Program-made: the position numbers and the translations under genes
In this document: positions 1-8,928 of the stretch, one piece after another
Position numbering within the stretch: position 1 is the first letter of the stretch
How the letters are laid out: each line of letters starts with the position of its first letter
The notes under the pieces: generated by a model
Database searches by the model: none
What the model was told of the DNA's origin: nothing
What the model saw: the letters and a program-made list of their open reading frames with translations, nothing else
Assembly: GCA_035399845.1 (NCBI GenBank)
Contig: DAOPJV010000032.1
Location: forward strand, 6,048 to 70,047
Source of the DNA: ECT2AJA-110-A sp035399845
GTDB lineage: Bacteria > Planctomycetota > Phycisphaerae > UBA1845 > UTPLA1
Direction: 5' to 3'
DNA: 64,000 bases

Positions 1-1193
1 TTCTGTTCAGCCGACGCCGCGAGCCGCAGCAGGTCGGCGCCGTTGACGCCTTCCGCCGGAATCAGCCGCGTGACGGACAGTTCGCCCGTCGTCAGGGTTC
101 CCGTCTTGTCAAAGATGACGGAGGTCAGGCGGCCGGCGCTCTCGAGGTGCGATACGTCCTTGATCAGGATGCCGAGGCGGGCCGCGGCGGAAAGTCCCGC
201 GACCATGGCCGTGGGGGTCGCCATGATGAGGGCGCAGGGGCAGCTGACGACGAGCATGCTGATCGCCCGCTGCAGACCATTCTGGTCCTTCGTGAAGAAG
301 AGAACGATGCCCGCGACCATCAGCACGATCGGCGTATACCACACGACGTAGCGATCGATGAGTCGCATGATGGGGATCTTCGTGCGTTCGGCGTCGAGGA
401 TCAGGTGCTGCACCTGGCCGAGCGTCGTGTCGGCGCCGACTTTTGTCACTTCGATTTCCATGGCGCCTGTCAGGTTCGTCGTGCCGCTGAAGACCTGATC
501 GCCTTCTCGCTTGTCGACCGGCAGCGATTCACCCGTGATGTTCGCCTGATTGACAGTCGATTCACCCTGGGCGACGCGACCGTCGGCCGGAATGTTGTCA
601 CCCGGCAGAACGCGGACGCGCTGGCCCGCCTTGAGGTCCGTGGCGTCCACGACGCGTTCGGCGCCGCCCTCGATCAGGCGGGCCGTCTTCGGCGTCAGCT
701 TGACCAGTTCTTCAATGCTCGCGCGGGCGCCGATGGCTGTTCGCGACTCGATCAGCTCACTGACCAGCAGGAAGAAGGCGACGATGCCGGCAACGCGATA
801 GTCGCCCGTTGCCAGGGCGAATGCGATCGCGAGGGCGACGAGTTCGTCCATGTGCATGTGGCCGCTGAGCAGGTTCGTCAGGGCGTGCCAGATGACGCGA
901 ACGGCGAGCAGGATCGCCCCGATCATCGCGGCGTAGTCAATCTGCCCGTCATAGAGGTAGGACTTGTCCGCCGTCGAATAGGGGCTGAAGAACTGAATGA
1001 GGTAGCTCGTGATGATGAGCACGCCACCCAGCAGTGTCACGAAGAGCCAGAACGTCGCGGATCGCGCGGCCGTTGCGGCGTCAGAGTGGGCGTGTTCGTG
1101 GAAATGGTCGGACGCCCCGTGATGATGGTGATCATGCTGGTGGGCGTGATGATCCGCCTCGCGCTTCTTGATTCCGATCAGATCGTGAGCCAT
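1..1193 (-). CDS. Heavy-metal translocating P1B-type ATPase (3' part cut off by window edge)
   Basis: This is the N-terminal 397 residues of a P-type ATPase that pumps a soft metal ion (zinc, cadmium, lead or copper) across the inner membrane. The translated minus strand shows a His/Asp-rich head at about residues 14-38, a TGES actuator motif near residue 220, the CPC metal-binding transmembrane motif near residue 317 and the DKTGT phosphorylation site near residue 362. No CxxC heavy-metal-associated domain precedes the membrane part; the His-rich stretch takes its place, which suits zinc-type more than copper-type pumps, but the metal is not settled. The ATG at the right end follows a His-rich reading frame without breaks. 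The nucleotide-binding domain and last helices lie outside the window. Confidence 0.93.
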   Translation of the reverse strand, partial: MAHDLIGIKKREADHHAHQHDHHHHGASDHFHEHAHSDAATAARSATFWLFVTLLGGVLIITSYLIQFFSPYSTADKSYLYDGQIDYAAMIGAILLAVRVIWHALTNLLSGHMHMDELVALAIAFALATGDYRVAGIVAFFLLVSELIESRTAIGARASIEELVKLTPKTARLIEGGAERVVDATDLKAGQRVRVLPGDNIPADGRVAQGESTVNQANITGESLPVDKREGDQVFSGTTNLTGAMEIEVTKVGADTTLGQVQHLILDAERTKIPIMRLIDRYVVWYTPIVLMVAGIVLFFTKDQNGLQRAISMLVVSCPCALIMATPTAMVAGLSAAARLGILIKDVSHLESAGRLTSVIFDKTGTLTTGELSVTRLIPAEGVNGADLLRLAASAEQ

Positions 1194-1334
1194 GAGGATT
1201 ATTCCAATCTGCGTTGATCAACATTCAGCGGCCTGGCCGCGTGTAGTCATATGGGCGACGAATCGCGGGTTCGCCTTACTCGGCGGCCCCGTCGAGGGCA
1301 TTCTAGCGGGACGTCGCGGCGTCCGAGCGTCCGA

Positions 1335-2537
1335 TTATCCGACTTCTCGCGTTTGGAACGACGCCATGCCGAGCAGCAGCACAGCCGCGCCATAAATGAT
1401 CCCGTAGGCCGACGTCTGCAGAACGTAGCTCATCGGGATCGTTCGATACTCATTGAGGGCGTCCACCATCCAGAAAAACTGGAAATTCGGGATGATGCGA
1501 TAGGCGAAGGACGCCCAGCCGACGCCTGTCTCGGCGAGCGGCTTGATCAGCTGGTCCGACGCCAGCCCCAGGCAGATAACCATCAGCGTCAGCAGGAACG
1601 TCGCGAAGACCCCGAATCGCGTCGACGACGCCACGGCAATGGCTGAGATCAGCACCAGGGCGGGCACGATCAGCAGGGAGGCGCGCAGGACCTCCCAGCC
1701 CTGCAGATTCCTCGATTCCTTCACCAGGAAGTTGATCGTCCGGCGCCACTCCACGCGATCGACCAGATCGAGCAGGTACTGGCGATCATCATCGTTGATG
1801 GGGCCTTTCCACCCGGAGCGGACCAGATTGCCGCTGTGACCGTGGAGGAATTCGTTTCCCTGGTCCGGCCTGAACCAGACGATGCCGCCAAAGGGATCAC
1901 CGCTGATATCCAGTTCGTCGGGAATCGAGTCGATCGGCTGTTCGACCTGGTAGGTGCGGACACTGAAGTCGCGATCGATGAACAGAAGGACCACGGTACT
2001 GAGCGTGAACGCCGGAATCAGCATCGTGATGAAGGCGGGCAGAAATCGATCCTCGCGCACGTAGTTCCGCGCCAGGGCGATGATCGCCACGATCAAAGCA
2101 ACGCCAGGTCCGAAAACAAGGACCGTTATGTCGGAGGATTCCGAGGCTGTCTGGAGCACGCCATGCCGCATCGCCATGAAGAATGCGAGGCCGGCGAGGT
2201 AGTGGGCGGCGAGCAGGGCGAGGAGGATGCCGAAATACTTGCCCAGCAGGAAGACTTCCCGGCTGACGGGTTTGGCGACGACCGTCAGCGCCGTTCGATC
2301 GCTGATTTCCTGGTCGATGACGTTCGACGCCGCGAAGCAGGCGAGGAAGAGTCCCTGCATCAGGAGCGTCGACAAACCAATGTCGCGCAACATCTTGTTG
2401 TCGTCGTCCAGCGTCCATCCGGTCATCGACGGCGCCAGCGCGAGACCGCCCAGCGTCACGATGACGATGATTCCGAAGACGGGCTGTCGCACCGCCTGAA
2501 GGAACGAATTCTTCACAATGGCTGGAAACTGGATCAT
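1335..2537 (-). CDS. ABC-2 type transporter permease
   Basis: This 400-residue integral membrane protein looks like the permease of an ABC-2 type exporter. A first hydrophobic helix lies at about residues 20-38, more helices follow at about 60-160 and 175-190, then a soluble extracytoplasmic loop (about 190-280), then a C-terminal cluster of four helices. The stretch around residues 77-107 (DQEISDRTALTVVAKPVSR) matches the typical ABC-2 pattern in which the protein refers to deletion-type 'control by TKPV' segments; the same pattern occurs in the permease at 8929-10680, so the two are probably paralogous. It has no ATPase next to it on its own strand and is divergent from the SPFH/ABC block, whose ATPase it may share. 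No clear ribosome-binding site precedes the chosen ATG. Confidence 0.8.
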   Translation of the reverse strand: MIQFPAIVKNSFLQAVRQPVFGIIVIVTLGGLALAPSMTGWTLDDDNKMLRDIGLSTLLMQGLFLACFAASNVIDQEISDRTALTVVAKPVSREVFLLGKYFGILLALLAAHYLAGLAFFMAMRHGVLQTASESSDITVLVFGPGVALIVAIIALARNYVREDRFLPAFITMLIPAFTLSTVVLLFIDRDFSVRTYQVEQPIDSIPDELDISGDPFGGIVWFRPDQGNEFLHGHSGNLVRSGWKGPINDDDRQYLLDLVDRVEWRRTINFLVKESRNLQGWEVLRASLLIVPALVLISAIAVASSTRFGVFATFLLTLMVICLGLASDQLIKPLAETGVGWASFAYRIIPNFQFFWMVDALNEYRTIPMSYVLQTSAYGIIYGAAVLLLGMASFQTREVG

Positions 2538-2928
2538 GCGTCAGTGTGTCGCGTCGTCGTACGTTGGCCGGCAAAAGCCCCTGATTGTTGAAAGGTCCTG
2601 CGCATTGGTCAACCCGCCAGACGCGAGAGGCGGACCCTCGACGCGATCGTCAGACAAGGTAAGACGGCCGGCGGGCGCCGTCTTCCGGATTCGCGGGCGC
2701 CGTGTCGTCGGGGTTGGCAATGGGCGAGTCACACCTACAATGGCGAGGCTTTGTCGGGCGCGCTTACGCTGAATTCGCCGAATCGCGTCGGCGCCGCGCA
2801 GAAGCGATTACGGACCTGCGCGTAACGGTTCTTCACAATCGTCGCCTGATTCAGACACCGTCGCCCCACATTGGCGTCCATTGGCGAGTCATCGAACCTG
2901 ACTGACTTAGGTTTCGCGGCGAAACTTC
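2538..2928. other. Divergent intergenic region before the SPFH/ABC block
   Basis: About 390 bases separate the minus-strand permease from the plus-strand SPFH block. I see no convincing coding region. The region should hold promoters for both directions. A TACAAT hexamer on the plus strand at 2735-2740 could be a -10 box, but it lies almost 190 bases before the first SPFH start. A perfect inverted repeat sits just before that start (listed separately). Confidence 0.5.
2911..2925. promoter_or_regulatory. Inverted repeat just upstream of the SPFH operon start
   Basis: GTTTCGC-G-GCGAAAC is a perfect 7-base inverted repeat with a one-base centre, ending three bases before the ATG of the first SPFH gene. 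No Shine-Dalgarno sequence is visible there. It could be an operator or a small hairpin at the start of the message; the role is inferred only from position and symmetry. Confidence 0.3.
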
Positions 2929-5169
2929 ATGAGCAAAAAGAAGACTGCGATATCAGGCATAGACAAACGCGGCGAGGCGGTCTCCATCCTGGGCCTCTTC
3001 GTCAGCCTCTTCGGCGCCCTTATTCTCGCGGCACTCGCGATCTGGGGGCGCAGCAGCGCGGCGTCCGTATGGGCCGTGTCGTTTCAGCTGTTCGCCGCGA
3101 CCGGCGTCTGGATGCTGTGCTGGCTGCATCAGCACCAGCTCCGCATGGTCGCCGTCGAGCGCCTCGAGCTCGATGAGATCGAGCGTCAGCGCCAGGAGAA
3201 GCTGGGCGGCGTTCAGACGATCTTCGAGCAGGAAGAGCTGGAACAGATGGACGCCCTCGCCGCCACGCGACGAATGCGGTCCATCGAGCGCATCGTGATC
3301 CCCTTCATGGCGATGTGTGTCGCGGCCCTGCTGATCGCCGGATCCATCGCCCTGTTGCCCCTCCTCTGGAGCTTTCCGCCTGTCGCGAACTCGGAAGGAC
3401 TCGTCAAGTACCTCTCCGATCCCAAGAACACGGACTACGTCAAGTTCGTTCTCTTTTTCGCCGGCGGTCTTTCCTTCGCCACGTTCATGATGTCGCGATA
3501 CGCCCTCGGGCTGCGACATGTCGGCGGCTTCGGCGGTCTTCGCGCCGGTGGAAACGCCCTGTTCGGTTCGGCGATCCTCAGTATCGGCTTGGCCGTGGCG
3601 ATGGTCTTCGTCGTCGCCGGTTTCCCGCAGGCCGACTACTGGTACCAGATCATCGTCAGTGTTTTCCTGCTGCTGTTGGCGCTGGAGATCATCATCAACT
3701 TCGTGCTGGACGTGTATCGCCCGCGCGTGGAAGGCGAGGACTCGCGACCCTTTTATGACAGTCGCATGCTCGGGATCTTCAGTGAGCCGGGCGGTGTCAT
3801 CGAAAGCCTCGGGAAGTTCGTCGATTACCAGTTCGGCTTCAAGGTCAGCGAGACCTGGCTCTATAAGCTGCTTCGCTGGCAGATTCCCATTCTCGTCATC
3901 ATTCAGATTGCCATTCTGTTCGTTCTCTCGTCCGTGGTCGTCGTGCCGCCGGGCGCTCAGGCCGTGATCACACGATTCGGCAGGCCGCGTGAGCACACGG
4001 CGAAGGCCGGCACGCACCTGACGGCGCCGTGGCCGATCGATCGCGCCGTTCTGATTCCCGTGGATCGAATCCAGTCGATCGAGCTGGGACACGGTCGTGA
4101 AGATGAAGAAACGACGGACGATCTCGATATCCTCGGGCGCCTGATGCGGCTGTTTGAGGATCGCAAGGCGGAGAAGGACCGGGAGCCGACGTTCGAGCCG
4201 GACAAGCCGAAGCGCCGGGAGCTGATTCTCTGGACGAAGAAGCACTACGCCCACGAATACAAGATCGTGGTCGGCGAGCGCGTGGCCAATGGCGGCGCCC
4301 CCAGCAAGGCGGGCGAACTGCCGGTCAACCTGCTCAATGTCGTCATGCCTGTTTACTACCGGGTTCGACCGGATGACGCGCAGGTGCTTCGCTACTATCG
4401 CCAGGCGGAAGACGCCGAGTCGATGATCGAGTCCCTCGCCTATCGCGAGCTGACGCATTACGCGGCGTCGGCGGATATCCACGATCTGCTGGGTGACGGT
4501 GGCGCCAAGGCGGCCGCCGTGATCCATGAGCGTCTGCAGGACGCCTGCGACACGTCCGGTTTCGACGGCAAGGGTCTGGGGGTCGAAATTGTCTTCGTCG
4601 GCGTCGGTGGCATTCATCCCCCGTCGGATGAAAACGTCGCCAAGGCCTATGAAGACGTCATCAGCATGTCGGAACAGGTCCGCGCCAAGACGATGGAGGC
4701 GACGGCCGAGGCCGCTGTCCGGCGAATCAGCGCCGCCGGCGTGAACTGGAAAGAGCTCTACGAACTGATCGAGGCCGAAGAAGCGATCGAGGACAAGAAC
4801 TCGCCGGAAGCCGCCAATGCGACGGCGAAAGTCGAGTCCTTCCTGCGGTACCAGGCGGGCGGCATGGCCCGCATGGCTGTTTCCGAGGCCGTGCGAGACA
4901 GCTATCGCAGACTGATCACTGAGCGATCGACGGCCGAACTGTATGAACAGCAGGTGGCCGCCTTCGAACAGGCGCCCTCGACGTACATCCTTCGAACCTA
5001 TCTTCGATCGATTCAGCGCGGTCTGACGCCGCTGCGTAAGTTCGTCATCGCCGTCGAGGATCCCTCGCGCATCATTTACTCTGTCGATCTCAAGCCGCCG
5101 TCGGAACTGAACGTGATGGCCGCCGAGATCTCGGAAGCTGACAAGTCCTACGCAAAGGATACGCGTTAA
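2929..5169 (+). CDS. Polytopic SPFH/Band 7 protein (HflK-like C-terminal half)
   Basis: This 746-residue protein has an unusual N-terminal membrane part and a C-terminal SPFH (stomatin/prohibitin/flotillin/HflK) domain. Hydrophobic segments lie at about 17-39, 45-67, 122-148, 171-189, 211-232, 238-260 and 319-340, with a charged, coiled-coil-like stretch at about 75-118. The SPFH domain starts right after the last helix with VVVVPPGAQAVITRFGRP and continues with the APWPIDRAVLIPVDRI signature seen in HflK/HflC. Typical HflK has one helix and about 400 residues, so the seven-helix front part is an extension. It is the first of three SPFH genes in a row, followed by an ABC exporter. No FtsH gene is nearby. 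No Shine-Dalgarno is visible before the ATG. Confidence 0.88.
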   Translation: MSKKKTAISGIDKRGEAVSILGLFVSLFGALILAALAIWGRSSAASVWAVSFQLFAATGVWMLCWLHQHQLRMVAVERLELDEIERQRQEKLGGVQTIFEQEELEQMDALAATRRMRSIERIVIPFMAMCVAALLIAGSIALLPLLWSFPPVANSEGLVKYLSDPKNTDYVKFVLFFAGGLSFATFMMSRYALGLRHVGGFGGLRAGGNALFGSAILSIGLAVAMVFVVAGFPQADYWYQIIVSVFLLLLALEIIINFVLDVYRPRVEGEDSRPFYDSRMLGIFSEPGGVIESLGKFVDYQFGFKVSETWLYKLLRWQIPILVIIQIAILFVLSSVVVVPPGAQAVITRFGRPREHTAKAGTHLTAPWPIDRAVLIPVDRIQSIELGHGREDEETTDDLDILGRLMRLFEDRKAEKDREPTFEPDKPKRRELILWTKKHYAHEYKIVVGERVANGGAPSKAGELPVNLLNVVMPVYYRVRPDDAQVLRYYRQAEDAESMIESLAYRELTHYAASADIHDLLGDGGAKAAAVIHERLQDACDTSGFDGKGLGVEIVFVGVGGIHPPSDENVAKAYEDVISMSEQVRAKTMEATAEAAVRRISAAGVNWKELYELIEAEEAIEDKNSPEAANATAKVESFLRYQAGGMARMAVSEAVRDSYRRLITERSTAELYEQQVAAFEQAPSTYILRTYLRSIQRGLTPLRKFVIAVEDPSRIIYSVDLKPPSELNVMAAEISEADKSYAKDTR

Positions 5170-5231
5170 CTGCGCTTTGCTGTCCGGCGCCGCGGCGCCA
5201 CGTAAGCGGATAAGGTGTTCAGGTAGCAACC

Positions 5232-6251
5232 ATGACCAAGAATCTTCCGGCAATCATTGTCGCTCTCATCGTGCTGATCGTGATCGCGTGCATGATGTGC
5301 GCCTATCAGGTGGGGTTCACGGAGACCGTCGTTGTGACGCGGTTTGAACGCCCTCTGGAGAAGCAGCCCACGGAGCCCGGGCTCTACTTCAAGCTACCGT
5401 GGCCGATCGATCGCGTGCATCGCTACGACACGCGGCTGCGGACCTTCGAGACGGAGTTCCGACAGGTCGCCGCCAAGGAAAGCGAGCCGCTGATCATCAC
5501 GACCTACGCGACGTGGCGCATCAAGGACGGACTGCGATTCCAGAAGACCAAGCTCTCCGAGTCGCAGGTGACGTCGAAGATTCGCGGTCTCGTCTCCAAC
5601 CAGGTCGCCCTCGCCCTGAAGCGTTATTCGCTCAGCGAGCTGATCAACGTCGAACCCGGCGCGCAGAAGCTCGGCGACTTTGAAAGGGACATTCTGACGG
5701 GCGTGCCCACGATGCCGACGGGCGATGGTGGCGGCGCGCTCAGCGTCAAGGACGCCTCGCTGAAGGACTTCGGTGTTGAAGTGGTCTCGATCGGCATCAA
5801 GCGACTGGGCCTGGGCGAGGAAGTCACGAAGAACGTCTTCGATCGAATGAAGGCGGAACGAGACAACGTCGCCAAGCGCCTGGAGGCCGAGGGCCTTTCC
5901 GAGGCGCAGAAGATTCGCGAAGAGGCTCGCGAGAATGAAAGCAAGATTCGGCTCCGCGCCGAGGCGTACGCCAAGAAGCTGGTCGGCGAAGGTGAAGCGG
6001 CGGCGGCGACGTACTACGAAGCGTTTGAGAAAAATCGGGCCCTCGCCGACTTCCTGAAGAAGCTGGAAGCGATCGAGGAGATTCTCAAGTCGGGTCGAAC
6101 GACACTCGTGATCGACACGGCGAAGATGGTTCCGTTTGATCTGCTCAACGGCCCGCAGGCGGCCGGCGGCGGACGTGCGGCCGTGGACATCGCCAGTGAG
6201 TCGGTCGCGAGCGGCGACGAGTCCACCGGCAATCGTGCGACGGAGGAGTAA
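5232..6251 (+). CDS. HflC-like SPFH membrane protein
   Basis: This 339-residue protein has the HflC layout: one N-terminal helix (about 6-26), then an SPFH domain beginning FTETVVVTRFERPLEKQ and KLPWPIDRVHRYDTRLR, then a long charged region with many Glu, Ala and Arg (about 205-275) expected to form the coiled coil that assembles HflKC cages. Length fits E. coli HflC (334). In known systems HflK and HflC form a ring around the FtsH protease; here the partners are likely the SPFH proteins before and after it. The gap to the upstream gene is 62 bases and the next gene starts four bases after its stop, so they are almost surely cotranscribed. Confidence 0.9.
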   Translation: MTKNLPAIIVALIVLIVIACMMCAYQVGFTETVVVTRFERPLEKQPTEPGLYFKLPWPIDRVHRYDTRLRTFETEFRQVAAKESEPLIITTYATWRIKDGLRFQKTKLSESQVTSKIRGLVSNQVALALKRYSLSELINVEPGAQKLGDFERDILTGVPTMPTGDGGGALSVKDASLKDFGVEVVSIGIKRLGLGEEVTKNVFDRMKAERDNVAKRLEAEGLSEAQKIREEARENESKIRLRAEAYAKKLVGEGEAAAATYYEAFEKNRALADFLKKLEAIEEILKSGRTTLVIDTAKMVPFDLLNGPQAAGGGRAAVDIASESVASGDESTGNRATEE

Positions 6252-6255
6252 ATCG

Positions 6256-7671
6256 ATGAACGAGCCCGATCATCTGCTTCATCCGCACGATCACGAACAA
6301 GATCACGATCATGGTGGTCCCCAGGTCGATCACTTCGACGCGGCCACATCGGAACTGGCCGGCGCCCTGCGCCGAAGTTTCGGTGTCCTGAAGTTCGTGA
6401 TGCTGATCCTGGTCGTCCTCTACCTGCTCAGCGGCTGGTTCTTTGTCGAGCGCGGTGAACGCGCCGTCGTCTATCGCTTCGGCGATATCGTCGGTCGCGG
6501 AACGCCGGGCGCCGTCAAGGCCGAGGGCTGGTATCTCTCGTGGCCCTTCCCGATTGACTCGCATGTGAAAGTCAGCACGGCGCAGCGCACGCTGCCGATC
6601 TCCTTCATGCTCGATGTGACGGAGAAGGAGAAGGCCAGCGGAAAGATCGGCGCCAAGTATGGACCGCTCTCCCCGGCGCGAGATGACTATCTTGTGACGG
6701 GTGATGAGAACATCATCCACGCGTCCTTTGAGATTCGCTACGAGGTCGATGAGAACCAGATCGTTGACTACCTTCAGAATGTCTATGACATGCCCGCGCC
6801 CAAGCGGGCCGATGAGGCGACGCGGCCCGACTACGAGCAGCGCCCCGAATACACGATCCTGACGAATCTCGCTCGCAACGCCGCCATCGAGGCGGCCGTC
6901 GAGTGGGAGGCGATGTCGGTTCTTCAGAATCGCCAGGACGCATTCCTCCACACCGTGGAAGCGAAACTCGGCAAGCGCCTCGAAGAACTGGAGGCGGCCG
7001 GAACGCCGCTGGGCATTCGCCTGTCGGACTCCGGCGGCGTCATTGCCCAGAAGCAGCTCGAGCTTGAGGCGATCATGCCGCCGCGACAGGTCAAGGATGC
7101 CTTCGATCGCGTCTTTACCGCCGAGCAGCGGAAGAGTCAGCAGATTGCTCTCGCCCGTTCGCGCGGCGAAGCCCGCCTGCTCCAGGTCTGCGGCGCCAAT
7201 TACGCCGAAGTCGCTCGCGCGATTGATGACGAATTCGAGCTGATTCTCGATCGCGAAGCCCGAGACGGCGGCAACGCCGAGAAGCGACGGGCCCTTCTGG
7301 ACCAGCAGCAGGTGGTCGAGGACCTTCTCAACGCCGCCGCGGGTGAGGCCGGTTCCATCGTTCTGCAGGCTCGCTCGCAGAAGGACAGCATCATCAAGGA
7401 CGCCCAGGGTGACTATGGCCGCCTGATGGCCGTTCTGCCCGAGTATCTCAAGAATCCCAACCTGTTCATCTCCCGGCGAACCGAAGATATGCTTCGAACG
7501 GTTCTGTCATACAACGACGTCATGAAAGTCGCCGTTCCGCCCGACGCCAAGGAAGTCCGCCTGACGATTCCGAAGGACGAGCAGGCGCCGATCGGCAGGG
7601 AAATCGGCAAGGACAGGATGAAGATCGATACCGACAGCCTCGAGATCCCGAGCAACGTTTCGGCAAGGTAG
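6256..7671 (+). CDS. HflK-like SPFH membrane protein with His-rich N terminus
   Basis: This 471-residue protein has a His/Asp-rich cytoplasmic head (residues about 6-26), one helix (about 43-64) and an SPFH domain starting VERGERAVVYRFGDIVGR with the SWPFPIDSHVKVSTAQRTL signature. A coiled-coil-like region follows, ending near residue 400. The start was placed at the ATG with a strong GGAGGAG ribosome-binding site that overlaps the end of the HflC-like gene; 40 codons of open frame upstream lie inside that gene. E. coli HflK is 419 residues and also has a charged head. The His cluster could bind metal, but it may be only a hydrophilic tail. Confidence 0.88.
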   Translation: MNEPDHLLHPHDHEQDHDHGGPQVDHFDAATSELAGALRRSFGVLKFVMLILVVLYLLSGWFFVERGERAVVYRFGDIVGRGTPGAVKAEGWYLSWPFPIDSHVKVSTAQRTLPISFMLDVTEKEKASGKIGAKYGPLSPARDDYLVTGDENIIHASFEIRYEVDENQIVDYLQNVYDMPAPKRADEATRPDYEQRPEYTILTNLARNAAIEAAVEWEAMSVLQNRQDAFLHTVEAKLGKRLEELEAAGTPLGIRLSDSGGVIAQKQLELEAIMPPRQVKDAFDRVFTAEQRKSQQIALARSRGEARLLQVCGANYAEVARAIDDEFELILDREARDGGNAEKRRALLDQQQVVEDLLNAAAGEAGSIVLQARSQKDSIIKDAQGDYGRLMAVLPEYLKNPNLFISRRTEDMLRTVLSYNDVMKVAVPPDAKEVRLTIPKDEQAPIGREIGKDRMKIDTDSLEIPSNVSAR

Positions 7672-7712
7672 GCGTGGACGCCACGCCCCGATGACGAGAA
7701 TGAACTGAGCCC

Positions 7713-8894
7713 ATGAGTATGAATGTTGTCGAATGCGTGGCGCTGACGAAGGTCTTCCAGGATTTCTGGGGGCGTGACAAGGTTCGCGCGGTCGACAACC
7801 TCGACATGGAGGTCCGTCCCGGCGAGATCTTCGGCCTGCTCGGTCCCAACGGCTCGGGCAAGTCGACGACGATCAAGATGCTGCTGGGCCTGCTCTATCC
7901 GACGTCCGGCGCAGCGCGCGTTCTCGGAAAAGTGCCGACGGACACGACTGTCAAGGCGCAGATCGGATTCCTGCCGGAAGAGTCCTACCTCTATCGCTAT
8001 CTCAACGCCTACGAAACACTTGACTACTACGGCCGTCTCTTCAAGCTCGATCGCTACGAGCGAAAGCGGCGAACAGAGCAGCTGATCGAGAAGGTCGGCC
8101 TGAAGAAGGCGGCCAAGCGCCCGGTCGGCACCTACTCGAAGGGTATGGCCCGCCGCATCGGTCTGGCCCAGGCCCTCGTCAATGATCCCGACCTGCTCAT
8201 TCTCGATGAGCCCACGTCGGGTCTCGATCCGGCGGGAACCCTCAAGGTCAAGAACGTCATCAAGGAACTCGGCGAGCGCGGGAAGACCGTGATCCTGAGC
8301 AGCCACCTGCTGGCCGACGTGGAAGACGTCTGCGATCGCGTTGTCATCATGTACGGCGGTCGACAGCAGGCCGTCGGCCCCGTCGAGTCGCTTCTCAAGC
8401 GCCAGGACACGACGCAGATCCTCGCGAAGCACCTGAACGAGGCGACGATCGAGCAGATTCGATCGCTCGTCGCGAAGTCGGGCAGCGAGCTGCTTCGCGT
8501 CGATCATCCGACGGATCGGCTTGAGGATCTCTTCTTCCGCGTGATTGCCGACGCGCAGCGCCAGCAGATTGCGACGGCCGGCGCCGAAGAGACGGAAGGC
8601 ATGCCCGAGTTTCTCTCGGCGAAGCCGGAGCGTCGAAAGGGCGCCGATCTCGTCGAGTCCCTCGTGGACGCCGGCAGGGAGAGCGGCGAGACGCCGGTCA
8701 TGACGCCGGTCGAACCCGTCACGCCGCTTCCGACGGCGCGGGCCGATGTGCTCGATGAGCTTGCGAAGGGCGATCGCTCGTCGGAGGCCGCCCGGCGCAA
8801 GAGCGCCGCGTCGGAGGCGAAGAAGGAACCGAAGGAAGAAGCGAAGCCGAATTCGGATGTTCTCGATCGGCTCATGGGACCCGACAACAAGTGA
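7713..8894 (+). CDS. ABC transporter ATP-binding protein (ABC-2 exporter type)
   Basis: This 393-residue cytoplasmic ATPase should power the ABC-2 permease encoded next. Walker A is GPNGSGKST at residues 44-52, the signature is YSKGM at 141-145 (the SKG form common in ABC-2 ATPases instead of LSGGQ), and Walker B plus D-loop is LLILDEPTSGLDP from 161. The switch His is in SSHLLADVEDVCDR. About 100 residues after the usual ATPase end form a charged, low-complexity tail rich in Glu, Lys, Ala and Ser, which is an add-on of unknown use. It lies 41 bases after the third SPFH gene and 34 bases before the permease. Confidence 0.92.
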   Translation: MSMNVVECVALTKVFQDFWGRDKVRAVDNLDMEVRPGEIFGLLGPNGSGKSTTIKMLLGLLYPTSGAARVLGKVPTDTTVKAQIGFLPEESYLYRYLNAYETLDYYGRLFKLDRYERKRRTEQLIEKVGLKKAAKRPVGTYSKGMARRIGLAQALVNDPDLLILDEPTSGLDPAGTLKVKNVIKELGERGKTVILSSHLLADVEDVCDRVVIMYGGRQQAVGPVESLLKRQDTTQILAKHLNEATIEQIRSLVAKSGSELLRVDHPTDRLEDLFFRVIADAQRQQIATAGAEETEGMPEFLSAKPERRKGADLVESLVDAGRESGETPVMTPVEPVTPLPTARADVLDELAKGDRSSEAARRKSAASEAKKEPKEEAKPNSDVLDRLMGPDNK

Positions 8895-8928
8895 CGCCTG
8901 ACGTCATCCTCCGAGCGATCGCAATCTG

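Noticed and set aside
2953..5253. Long open frame of 766 codons on the strand opposite the first SPFH gene
   Set aside because: It has Arg/Asp/His-heavy composition and no domain; it is a mirror of the strong codon bias of the SPFH gene.
2929..7671. HflKC-FtsH complex operon
   Set aside because: No FtsH gene is in the neighbourhood, and three rather than two SPFH genes are present.
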